Of a stretch of DNA of 7,243 nucleotides, positions 1 through 6,167 are shown in pieces. The position numbers and the translations under genes were made by a program. Source of the DNA: an uncultured Clostridia bacterium (GTDB lineage Bacteria > Bacillota > Clostridia > Oscillospirales > Acutalibacteraceae); assembly GCA_945875045.1 (NCBI GenBank), contig CAMCIX010000076.1:1-7243 (forward strand), given 5' to 3'. The notes beneath the pieces are model-generated. The model was not told the DNA's origin and did no database searches. It worked only from the letters and a program-made list of their open reading frames with translations. Within the stretch, counting starts at the first letter, position 1. The number at the start of each line of letters is the position of its first letter.

Positions 1-644
1 AAGTGTCCCGCGTCAAAGATGGAAACGCCCAGACGCTCGGCGTCAAGGAATTGGCTGTGCTTAACGTCGGCGGTGATAAGCGCGTCACAATTTTGCTTTT
101 TAACCTCGGTTACATATGAGCCGCCGCTGCCCGAGCAGAGTAAAACCCGCTTTATTTGCCTTTCCTCTCCGAAATATTTAACCCTGCCGCCTAACTTTTT
201 ATTTATATATTCTGCCAAGCTGTCGGGGTAAAGGGGAGAGGGCAGATCGCCGACATTGAGCAAATACCCGTCTGCCGCCGAAACCTTTCTAACGTTTTCT
301 AAAGATAGGGCAGAGCATAGGCAGTCGTTTACGCCGCCTATACCTACGTCAAGATTAGTATGCATAGATATTACGGATACGCCGTTTTTTATAACTTCAT
401 AAACTGCGCTCCCTGCCAAAACTTGCTTTAGAGGGTCGAATATAACGGGGTGGTGGGTGATAATAAGCTGACAGCCGTTTTTAAGGGCGGTATTGACCGC
501 ACTCGGGGTGCAGTCAAGCGCGACAACCGCTTTTTTAACCTGTGTTTCAGGAGCTCCGACCAAGATACCCACATTATCAAAATCGCAGGCGGTCTCGGTC
601 GGAAATTTTTTATTTAAAAAATCAAAAATATCTTTAACAGTCAT
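1..644 (-). CDS. NIF3/YbgI (DUF34) family dinuclear-metal hexameric protein, 3' end cut by window edge
   Basis: The frame from ATG 644 is open for 214 codons and runs off the left edge. Short family members are about 250 residues, so roughly 40 C-terminal residues are probably missing. Visible signatures are DFDNVGILVG (residues 21-30), THHPVIF (63-69) with the paired metal-binding histidines H64/H65, MHTNLD (94-99) with metal-ligand D99, a glycine-rich GSGGS, then TADVKHSQFLDA and finally DAGH. H214, the last full codon, is the expected next metal ligand; its partner glutamate four residues later lies outside. There is no room for the roughly 110-residue PII-like insert of the long forms, so this is the short type. 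The family forms hexamers with two metals per subunit. GTP cyclohydrolase-like or other hydrolase activity has been proposed, but the cellular role is unsettled. The start lies 3 nt after the glnS stop, with an AAAGG ribosome site (653-657) 8 nt upstream, which implies translational coupling to glnS. Confidence 0.93.
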   Translation of the reverse strand, partial: MTVKDIFDFLNKKFPTETACDFDNVGILVGAPETQVKKAVVALDCTPSAVNTALKNGCQLIITHHPVIFDPLKQVLAGSAVYEVIKNGVSVISMHTNLDVGIGGVNDCLCSALSLENVRKVSAADGYLLNVGDLPSPLYPDSLAEYINKKLGGRVKYFGEERQIKRVLLCSGSGGSYVTEVKKQNCDALITADVKHSQFLDAERLGVSIFDAGH

Positions 645-647
645 AGC

Positions 648-2333
648 CTACGCCTTTTTCGCAAAGGAATCCTTAAGCGCTACCGTGCGGTTAAATACGG
701 TTTTTTCCTCGTTGCTGTCGGGGTCAACGCAGAAATAGCCCTGTCTCATAAACTGGAAGATGTCGCCCGCCTTGACCTTTTTAAGGGAATTATCAAGCTT
801 GCAACCGGTAAGCACAGTAAGCGAATCGGGATTAAGGTTATCCGCAAAGGAGGAAACGCCCTCTTCGTCGCTGGGGTTGGGAACGTTGAAAAGGCGGTCG
901 TAAAGCCTTACTTCACAGTCAAAGGAGCTTGCCGCGCTTACCCAATGAAGCGTGCCCTTTACCTTTCTGCCGTCGGGTGTCTCGCCGCCGAAGCTTTCGG
1001 GATCATAGGTGCAGTGTACGGCGGTTATATTGCCGTCTTCATCGGTTTCGTGGGAGGCGTACTTAATGTAATACGCGCCCTTTAGGCGAACCTCCTTTGT
1101 CGGGCAGAGACGGAAGTATTTACCCGGGGGGTCTAACATAAAATCGTCCTGCTCGATAAATATTTCCTTGGAAAAGGTAACAGAACGCTTGCCGAGTTCG
1201 GGCTTAGCGGGGTTAATATCAACCGCAATTTCCTCGGTTTTGCCCTCGGGGTAATTGTCGATTATAATTTTAAGCGGTCTTAAAACTGCCATTGCGCGCT
1301 CTGCGTTTTCGTTTAAATAATCCCTTACGCAGGACTCCAATAGTGCGTAATCAATAACGCTGTATGCCTTTGAAACGCCGATTTTTTCAACGAAATCGCG
1401 TATTGCCTTTGCGGGATAGCCGCGCCGTCTCATTCCGCAGATTGTCGCCATTCTCGGATCGTCCCAGCCCGAAACCAGACCGTCGTTTACAAGCTTTAGG
1501 CATTTGCGCTTGCTTGTAAGGGTGTAGTTTACGTTCATACGCGCAAACTCGATTTGTCTTGGCGGATTCGGAATATCAAGCGCCTCTAAAAACCAGTTGT
1601 ATAGCGGGCGGTGATTTTCAAATTCGAGCGAGCAAAGGGAGTGGGTGACGCCCTCTTTAGCGTCGCTTAGAGGGTGGGCAAAATCGTACATAGGATAAAC
1701 GCACCATTTGTCTCCCGTGCGGTGATGGCTCGCCTTCATAATGCGGTAGATAATCGGGTCGCGCATATTAAGGTTTGAAGACGACATATCGATTTTAGCC
1801 CTTAAAACCATAGCGCCGTTGTCAAACTCGCCCTCGGTCATACGGCGGAAAAGGTCTTTTGTTTCTTCTATAGGTCGGTTTCTGTAGGGGCTTTCCTTGC
1901 CCGCCTCGGTTAATGTGCCGCGCATTTCGCGAATTTCGTCCGCACTGCTCTCGTCAACATAGGCAAGACCCTTGTCGATAAGCTTTAAGGCGCAGTTATA
2001 AAGAAAATCAAAATAATCCGAGGCAAAATACACATTGTCCCAATGAAAGCCTAACCATTTAATATCTTCCTCGATCGCCTCTATATACTCAACGTCCTCC
2101 TTTACGGGGTTGGTGTCGTCAAAGCGGAGGTTACATTTTCCGCCGTATTTCTCGGCGGTGGCAAAATCGATTGAAATCGCCTTTGCGTGACCTATGTGCA
2201 AATATCCGTTAGGCTCGGGCGGAAAACGGGTCTGTACGTGGGAATACACGCCCTCCTTTAAATCCTCGTCAATAAAATCGTGTATAAAATTAGAGGGTGC
2301 TGAATTTTCCTCGTTTTTAATTATGTCTGACAT
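648..2333 (-). CDS. glnS: glutaminyl-tRNA synthetase (GlnRS)
   Basis: This cytoplasmic class Ic enzyme joins glutamine to tRNA-Gln using ATP. At 561 residues it is full length (E. coli about 554). PPEPNGYLHIGHAKA (38-52) carries the HIGH signature at 46-49, followed by LRFDDTNP (69-76). The stretch DFAHPLSDAKEGVTHSL (217-233) is typical of GlnRS rather than GluRS, and LTSKRK (272-277) is the KMSKS equivalent, followed by GWDDPRM and GMRRRGYP. The C-terminal half is the beta-barrel anticodon-binding region, with KGTLHWVSA and the closing segment QFMRQGYFCVD. ATG 2333 is chosen because AAGGAG (2342-2347) lies 8 nt upstream; this ribosome site overlaps the gltX stop codon, and only 12 nt separate the two genes. 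GlnRS is patchily distributed in Bacillota, many of which instead make Gln-tRNA with a relaxed GluRS plus GatCAB. Its presence suggests the neighbouring GluRS need not mischarge tRNA-Gln. Confidence 0.97.
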   Translation of the reverse strand: MSDIIKNEENSAPSNFIHDFIDEDLKEGVYSHVQTRFPPEPNGYLHIGHAKAISIDFATAEKYGGKCNLRFDDTNPVKEDVEYIEAIEEDIKWLGFHWDNVYFASDYFDFLYNCALKLIDKGLAYVDESSADEIREMRGTLTEAGKESPYRNRPIEETKDLFRRMTEGEFDNGAMVLRAKIDMSSSNLNMRDPIIYRIMKASHHRTGDKWCVYPMYDFAHPLSDAKEGVTHSLCSLEFENHRPLYNWFLEALDIPNPPRQIEFARMNVNYTLTSKRKCLKLVNDGLVSGWDDPRMATICGMRRRGYPAKAIRDFVEKIGVSKAYSVIDYALLESCVRDYLNENAERAMAVLRPLKIIIDNYPEGKTEEIAVDINPAKPELGKRSVTFSKEIFIEQDDFMLDPPGKYFRLCPTKEVRLKGAYYIKYASHETDEDGNITAVHCTYDPESFGGETPDGRKVKGTLHWVSAASSFDCEVRLYDRLFNVPNPSDEEGVSSFADNLNPDSLTVLTGCKLDNSLKKVKAGDIFQFMRQGYFCVDPDSNEEKTVFNRTVALKDSFAKKA

Positions 2334-2345
2334 AAAGATAACTCC

Positions 2346-3998
2346 TTAAAATGAATTAATCGCCGCGTCAATGCGGGAGATACAGGTATCATACCCCAAA
2401 ACCTGCATAATACTGCAAAGGTCGGGGGTGTTGCGCCTGCCTGTGACTGCAATGCGCAGTACCGTGCTTAAATCGCCCGCGTGACCCTTATAGCTTTGGG
2501 GGTCTGCCTTGTATTGCTTTGTTTCAGATGCAAAGCCGATTTCGGGGGCGATTTGCTTTATTCTGTCAAACCATTGCTGTCGGTCGTCCGACAAGTTGTA
2601 AACCGATTTGTACTTTTTAAGGAACTCCGCCGCGTCCTCTGGGGCGATATTTTCGGGCAGAGTTGAATCGGGTGTGTAGAGCCTATCAAAAAAGAAGGAG
2701 AAATAGTCCTTTGCCTCGCTCCATTTAGCAATATCCTTGCGGGGTTTCGGAACATCGCGGTCGATTGAAAGCATAGCTTTTGTATAATCGGGCTTTTCGG
2801 TAAGAAGCTCATAGAATTCGGGGTCAAATTCCTTTGCCCAGTCGGTTAGCTTGTTATAAACCGTGCCGCTGTCAAGCTTTGAAATAACCGTTTTGGATAC
2901 GTCATTAAGCTTATCCGAATCAAAGAGTGCGCCCGAAACGCTCATTTTCTTTAAATTAAACTTAAAATCCTTATATGATTTATCGGGATTAGCCCTGCGC
3001 CAATCCTCAAAATCGGAGGCGGCTATGGTCATAAGATATTCGATAACGCTTTCGCTGTCATACCCCTGCTCGGCAAAGAAATGCACCGCCGCCTCGGGGT
3101 CCTTGCGCTTTGAAATCTTGCGCTTTGCGCCGCCGTCCAGCTTCATAATAGGGGAGATATGCCCGTATTTTGGCGGCTTAAAGCCTAACAGCTTAAACAG
3201 CTGGATGTGCTTAGGTACAGAGGAAATCCACTCGTCGCCGCGGAGCACGTGGGTAGTGTGCATTAAGTGGTCGTCTACCGCGTGGGCGAAATGATAGGTC
3301 GGTATGCCGTCCGACTTTAAAATAACGAAATCCTCGTCGTTCTCTGGCATTTCAATTTTTCCCTTAACGCAGTCGTCAAATACAATTCTGTTTTCCTCGT
3401 TACCGGGGGATTTAAGGCGAACCACATAGGGCTTGCCCTCGTCTATTAAAGCCTTCGCCTCTTCAAAGGTAATATCACGGTGCTTTGCCCATTTGCCGTG
3501 ATAGCCCGTGCGCTCCTTTTGCTCCTCTTGAATTTTACGTACCTCGTCTAATTCCTCGGCGGTGCAGAAGCAGGGGTAGGCAAGCCCCTGTCTTATAAGG
3601 GACTTTGCGTAGGTCTGATAAATCTCGGCGCGCTCGCTTTGCTTATACGGTCCGTACTCGCCCGACTGCTTATCGGGAGAAACAAAGCCCTCGTCAATAG
3701 TTATTCCGAAACGGTCAAGACCCGAAATAATGTCCTCTATACCGCCCTCAATTTCGCGCTTTTTATCGGTGTCCTCAATTCTGGTGTAAAACACCCCTCC
3801 TGTAGAGGTCGCGGTTATGCGGTTTACAAGGGCGGCGAAAAGCGTACCTAAATGAAGATACCCTGTAGGGCTGGGGGCTATTCTTGTTACCCTCGCCCCC
3901 TCGGGGAGGGTGCGGGGCTTATATAATTCCTCATAATAATCGGGGGTTTTATCAATATCGGGGAGCAATAGCTCCGCCATTTTCTCGTTGTCGTTCAT
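2346..3998 (-). CDS. gltX: glutamyl-tRNA synthetase (GluRS), divergent clostridial form
   Basis: This enzyme charges tRNA-Glu with glutamate in the cytoplasm. RIAPSPTGYLHLGT (39-52) holds the HIGH motif as HLGT, then FYTRIEDTDKKRE (70-82), THVLRGDEWISSVPKH (249-264) and the KMSKS motif as KISKR (294-298), followed by a helical C-terminal anticodon-binding half. Two things are unusual. The protein starts about 36 residues before the point where most bacterial GluRS begin, and the extra segment is acidic. Also, the SWIM-type zinc site looks broken: CFC (143-145) is kept, but the positions 25 and 27 residues after C145, where E. coli has Cys and His, are W170 and K172. The start is supported by AGGAG (4005-4009) 6 nt upstream of ATG 3998. 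The gene follows nrdR by 18 nt and precedes glnS by 12 nt. I cannot tell from sequence alone whether it discriminates against tRNA-Gln; the adjacent glnS argues that it does. Confidence 0.95.
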   Translation of the reverse strand: MNDNEKMAELLLPDIDKTPDYYEELYKPRTLPEGARVTRIAPSPTGYLHLGTLFAALVNRITATSTGGVFYTRIEDTDKKREIEGGIEDIISGLDRFGITIDEGFVSPDKQSGEYGPYKQSERAEIYQTYAKSLIRQGLAYPCFCTAEELDEVRKIQEEQKERTGYHGKWAKHRDITFEEAKALIDEGKPYVVRLKSPGNEENRIVFDDCVKGKIEMPENDEDFVILKSDGIPTYHFAHAVDDHLMHTTHVLRGDEWISSVPKHIQLFKLLGFKPPKYGHISPIMKLDGGAKRKISKRKDPEAAVHFFAEQGYDSESVIEYLMTIAASDFEDWRRANPDKSYKDFKFNLKKMSVSGALFDSDKLNDVSKTVISKLDSGTVYNKLTDWAKEFDPEFYELLTEKPDYTKAMLSIDRDVPKPRKDIAKWSEAKDYFSFFFDRLYTPDSTLPENIAPEDAAEFLKKYKSVYNLSDDRQQWFDRIKQIAPEIGFASETKQYKADPQSYKGHAGDLSTVLRIAVTGRRNTPDLCSIMQVLGYDTCISRIDAAINSF

Positions 3999-4016
3999 AG
4001 TTCTCTCCTAAAGAAA

Positions 4017-4472
4017 TTAATCGTTCTGCAAAAGCTTGTTGAGCTCGCGCATAAAGGTGTTAATATCCTTAAACTGGCGGTAAACCGAGGCAAAGCGAAC
4101 ATACGCCACCTCGTCTATCTTCTTAAGCTTTTCCATAACAAGCTGACCGATTTTTTCACTGCTTACCTCGCGGTCGAGGGAGTTTTGCAATACCGTCTCG
4201 ATTTCGTCAATCATATTGTCGAGCGTGTCGATTGATACGGGGCGCTTTTCGCAGGCGCGAAGAAGTCCCGTCATAAGCTTGTCCCTGTTAAAGGTCTCGC
4301 GCGACTTATCCTTTTTAATAACAATAATCGGCAGACTTTCGATTATTTCATAGGTGGTAAAGCGCTTAGAACACTGCAGACACTCGCGGCGGCGGCGTAT
4401 GCGCTGACCCTCGTCGGTCGGTCTCGAATCGATTACCTTGCTTTCTTCAAATCCGCAGAAAGGACATTTCAT
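4017..4472 (-). CDS. nrdR: transcriptional repressor NrdR of ribonucleotide reductase genes
   Basis: NrdR is a zinc-finger and ATP-cone regulator that senses dATP/ATP and represses ribonucleotide reductase genes by binding NrdR boxes. The N-terminal zinc ribbon has all four cysteines (C3, C6, C31, C34) around [17 protein letters not shown] and IRRRREC; the ATP-cone follows at about residues 49-139 ([19 protein letters not shown] onward). The 151-residue product is normal for the family. The frame stays open upstream to another ATG at 4583, but ATG 4472 is the start: it begins exactly at the conserved MKCPFC and has AAAGGAG 8 nt upstream. The extra 37 codons would cross the promoter and encode an unrelated hydrophobic stretch. 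It is the first gene of the operon with gltX, glnS and the NIF3-family gene. A candidate NrdR box lies in its own promoter, suggesting autorepression. Confidence 0.97.
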   Translation of the reverse strand: MKCPFCGFEESKVIDSRPTDEGQRIRRRRECLQCSKRFTTYEIIESLPIIVIKKDKSRETFNRDKLMTGLLRACEKRPVSIDTLDNMIDEIETVLQNSLDREVSSEKIGQLVMEKLKKIDEVAYVRFASVYRQFKDINTFMRELNKLLQND

Positions 4473-4480
4473 ATGGGCTG

Positions 4481-4487
4481 CTCCTTT
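4481..4487 (-). promoter_or_regulatory. ribosome binding site deciding the nrdR start
   Basis: AAAGGAG on the minus strand, 8 nt before ATG 4472. It fixes the nrdR start at the conserved MKCPFC rather than at the in-frame ATG 111 nt further upstream, which has no comparable site. Confidence 0.9.
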
Positions 4488-4517
4488 AAAAGTAATAATA
4501 TATATTTCAAAAAGTAC

Positions 4518-4546
4518 TTGTATTATACTATATATGGTGGTAAAAT
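4518..4546 (+). promoter_or_regulatory. sigma-A-type promoter of the cyclophilin-ZIP operon
   Basis: On the plus strand, -35 TTGTAT (4518-4523), a 17-bp spacer (4524-4540) and -10 TAAAAT (4541-4546). The predicted start is near 4553, with a leader of about 47 nt that includes a small CGGC-AAAAA-GCCG hairpin (4561-4573). Each hexamer lies over or next to a hexamer of the opposing nrdR promoter, so RNA polymerase could probably occupy only one orientation at a time. Confidence 0.7.
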
Positions 4547-4550
4547 ACAA
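4522..4550 (-). promoter_or_regulatory. sigma-A-type promoter of the nrdR-gltX-glnS-NIF3 operon
   Basis: On the minus strand, -35 TTGTAT (4545-4550), a 17-bp spacer (4528-4544) and a perfect -10 TATAAT (4522-4527). Transcription is predicted to start near 4515, giving a leader of about 43 nt to nrdR, which is too short for a T-box even though two aminoacyl-tRNA synthetase genes lie downstream. It overlaps the plus-strand promoter almost base for base. Confidence 0.8.
4525..4540 (+). promoter_or_regulatory. candidate NrdR box in the shared divergent promoter
   Basis: ATACTATATATGGTGG matches the published NrdR-box consensus acaCwATATaTwGtgt at 13 of 16 positions on either strand, including the central CwATATaT and the symmetric G. 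It lies between the -35 and -10 elements of both promoters, the expected place for a repressor site. NrdR boxes usually occur in pairs about three helical turns apart, and I see only a poor second match, so function is inferred from position and from adjacency to nrdR. Confidence 0.6.
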
Positions 4551-4599
4551 GCATAAAATACGGCAAAAAGCCGATAAATACACTATTTAAGGAGAAAAT

Positions 4600-5196
4600 A
4601 TGAACGCTTTTCAGTTAAAGACCCCCGAAAAGGGAGACACAGTCGCAACAATGCATACAAATATGGGAGATATAAAAATAAAGCTTTTCCCCGACAAGAC
4701 CCCTAAAACCGCGGAAAACTTTATCACCCACGCTAAAAACGGCTATTATGACGGGCTTAAATTCCACCGTGTTATTAAGGACTTTATGATTCAGGGCGGC
4801 GACCCGCTTGGTACGGGTATCGGCGGCGAATCCATTTGGGGCGGAAAGTTTGAGGACGAGTTTGATACCGAGCTTCACAATCTTCGCGGCGCGCTTTCAA
4901 TGGCTAATGCAGGCCCTAACACCAACGGCAGTCAGTTCTTTATCGTTCAGGCTAACGAGGCTCCCGCGAATATGCTTGAACAGATGGAGGAGCTTACAGA
5001 CAGCGGCTTTCCCCGCGATATAATAGAGGCGTACAGGGAATTAGGCGGCACGCCCTGGCTTGACTTCCGCCACACCGTTTTCGGTCAGGCTTTTGAGGGG
5101 TTAGAGATAGTTGATAAAATCGCCGAGGTCGAGACCGTTAACGATAAGCCCTGTGATGACGTAATTATCACCTCAATAGATATTGAAGTGCTTTAA
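4600..5196 (+). CDS. cyclophilin-type peptidyl-prolyl cis-trans isomerase, cytoplasmic
   Basis: This enzyme catalyses cis-trans isomerisation of peptide bonds before proline and assists protein folding. There is no signal peptide or lipobox, so it should act in the cytoplasm. The 198-residue protein is a single cyclophilin domain. Active-site residues are present in [15 protein letters not shown] (R57, F62, Q65), in [16 protein letters not shown] (100-115), and in [10 protein letters not shown] (153-162), where W153 and H158 match human CypA W121 and H126. An insertion of about 30 mostly acidic residues (about 119-150, [13 protein letters not shown] onward) separates the FFI strand from the WLD segment; I recall similar inserts in other Bacillota cyclophilins. 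ATG 4600 has AAGGAG (4589-4594) 5 nt upstream. It is divergent from nrdR, shares the promoter region, and is followed 22 nt later by the ZIP transporter gene. Confidence 0.95.
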   Translation: MNAFQLKTPEKGDTVATMHTNMGDIKIKLFPDKTPKTAENFITHAKNGYYDGLKFHRVIKDFMIQGGDPLGTGIGGESIWGGKFEDEFDTELHNLRGALSMANAGPNTNGSQFFIVQANEAPANMLEQMEELTDSGFPRDIIEAYRELGGTPWLDFRHTVFGQAFEGLEIVDKIAEVETVNDKPCDDVIITSIDIEVL

Positions 5197-5218
5197 ATAG
5201 TATTTGTAGGGTAATATA

Positions 5219-6001
5219 ATGGATATAAAATCGTTTTGTATATTATTAATTCCGTTTTTAGGTACGGTTTTAGGCTCCGCCTGCGTTTTCTTTATGAAAA
5301 ACGGAATGAGCGACAGGTTACAGCGCTCGCTCTCGGGTTTTGCGGCGGGGGTTATGACGGCGGCTTCGGTCTGGAGCCTGTTAATTCCCGCGCTTGAACA
5401 GGCGGAAAATATGGGCAAATGGTCCTTTGTACCCGCCGCCGTGGGCTTTTGGGCTGGAATTTTATTCCTTTTACTGCTCGACCGTATAATTCCGCATCTT
5501 CATATAAACGAGGATAAGGCGGAGGGTCCTAAAAGCAAGCTTCAAAAAACCACAATGCTGGTGCTTGCGGTAACCCTACATAATATACCCGAGGGAATGG
5601 CGGTCGGCGTGGTTTTCGCAGGCTTTCTTTCGGGCAATTCGGGTATTACCGCCGCGGGAGTGCTTGCGCTTTCCTTGGGTATCGCAATCCAGAACTTCCC
5701 CGAGGGCGCGATTATTTCAATGCCGCTTAAAGCCGAGGGTGTGAGCAGATCGGGCGCCTTTTTAAGGGGCGCGCTTTCGGGTATAGTAGAGCCTATAGGC
5801 GCGCTTATAACCCTTGCGGCGGCAAAGCTGGTTCTGCCCGCGCTTCCGTATTTTTTAAGCTTTGCGGCGGGTGCTATGCTTTATGTTGTTGTGGAGGAGC
5901 TTATCCCCGAAATGTCGGCGGGGGAGCATTCCAATATAGGAACGGTCTTTTTTGCCGTCGGCTTTTGTCTAATGATGATTTTAGACGTGGCGTTGGGGTG
6001 A
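5219..6001 (+). CDS. ZIP-family divalent metal transporter (GufA-like)
   Basis: This 260-residue inner-membrane protein is predicted to import zinc and possibly other divalent metals such as iron or manganese. About eight hydrophobic segments are visible: roughly 5-25, 38-57, 70-90, 112-136, 143-167, 183-203, 208-227 and 240-258. The transport-site motifs are HNIPEG (121-126, H121/N122/E125) in segment 4, QNFPEG (158-163, Q158/N159/E162) in segment 5 and EELIPE (226-231) in segment 6. Gln at the start of the second motif, where ZupT-type proteins have His, matches the BbZIP/GufA subgroup. The cytoplasmic loop after segment 3 carries PHLH (92-95), a possible metal-handling site. The ribosome site is weak (AGGG 5208-5211, 7 nt before ATG 5219). 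The gene is probably co-transcribed with the cyclophilin gene 22 nt upstream. Metal specificity cannot be read from the sequence. Confidence 0.93.
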   Translation: MDIKSFCILLIPFLGTVLGSACVFFMKNGMSDRLQRSLSGFAAGVMTAASVWSLLIPALEQAENMGKWSFVPAAVGFWAGILFLLLLDRIIPHLHINEDKAEGPKSKLQKTTMLVLAVTLHNIPEGMAVGVVFAGFLSGNSGITAAGVLALSLGIAIQNFPEGAIISMPLKAEGVSRSGAFLRGALSGIVEPIGALITLAAAKLVLPALPYFLSFAAGAMLYVVVEELIPEMSAGEHSNIGTVFFAVGFCLMMILDVALG

Positions 6002-6029
6002 TTTTTGTATAATATAGAAATCAAACATT

Positions 6030-6055
6030 AAAAACGGCAGGAGCAAGCCCCTGCC
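6030..6055 (-). terminator. intrinsic terminator of the SDR gene
   Basis: Read on the minus strand, a stem of GGCAGG (6050-6055) with CCTGCC (6036-6041) and an 8-nt loop is followed by G and five U residues (6030-6034 on the plus strand are all A). This is a standard intrinsic terminator shape, about 110 nt beyond the SDR stop codon. Confidence 0.6.
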
Positions 6056-6082
6056 CTACATAGAAGAATAAAACTTGTATCG

Positions 6083-6161
6083 CGGGACGGTGTGGGCACC
6101 GTCCCCTACATTTATCATCGGAGATTGCGTAGGGTACTGCCCCAATCGTCCCGTTTTTTTT
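6083..6161 (+). terminator. probable terminator of the cyclophilin-ZIP operon
   Basis: A perfect 9-bp hairpin, GGGACGGTG (6084-6092), loop TGGG, CACCGTCCC (6097-6105), lies about 80 nt after the ZIP stop codon. Further on, CGTCCCG (6147-6153) is followed directly by eight T (6154-6161) and can instead pair with CGGGACG (6083-6089), enclosing the intervening sequence. Either fold could stop transcription. The T-tract makes the second the better intrinsic terminator, although its enclosed loop is long. Confidence 0.45.
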
Positions 6162-6167
6162 GTTTGA

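Noticed and set aside
2863..3294. 143-residue plus-strand reading frame
   Set aside because: It lies entirely inside gltX on the opposite strand, has no ribosome site or recognisable domain, and is a shadow; the other frames antisense to or overlapping known genes were dismissed for the same reason.
4493..4508. A second NrdR box 32 bp from the first
   Set aside because: It matches only 10 of 16 positions, almost all A/T, and lacks both conserved C and G; chance in AT-rich DNA explains it.
4561..4573. CGGC-AAAAA-GCCG hairpin as a terminator or riboswitch
   Set aside because: A 4-bp stem without a U-tract in a leader of about 47 nt; too small to support a function.
4473..4583. A 37-codon N-terminal extension of nrdR from ATG 4583
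   Set aside because: It crosses the promoter, has no ribosome site, and precedes the conserved MKCPFC start, which has its own strong AAAGGAG.
1..6001. A novel multi-gene defence, biosynthetic or mobile system
   Set aside because: All genes in this part belong to recognisable housekeeping or transport families with intact key motifs; novelty is limited to regulation and intergenic structure.
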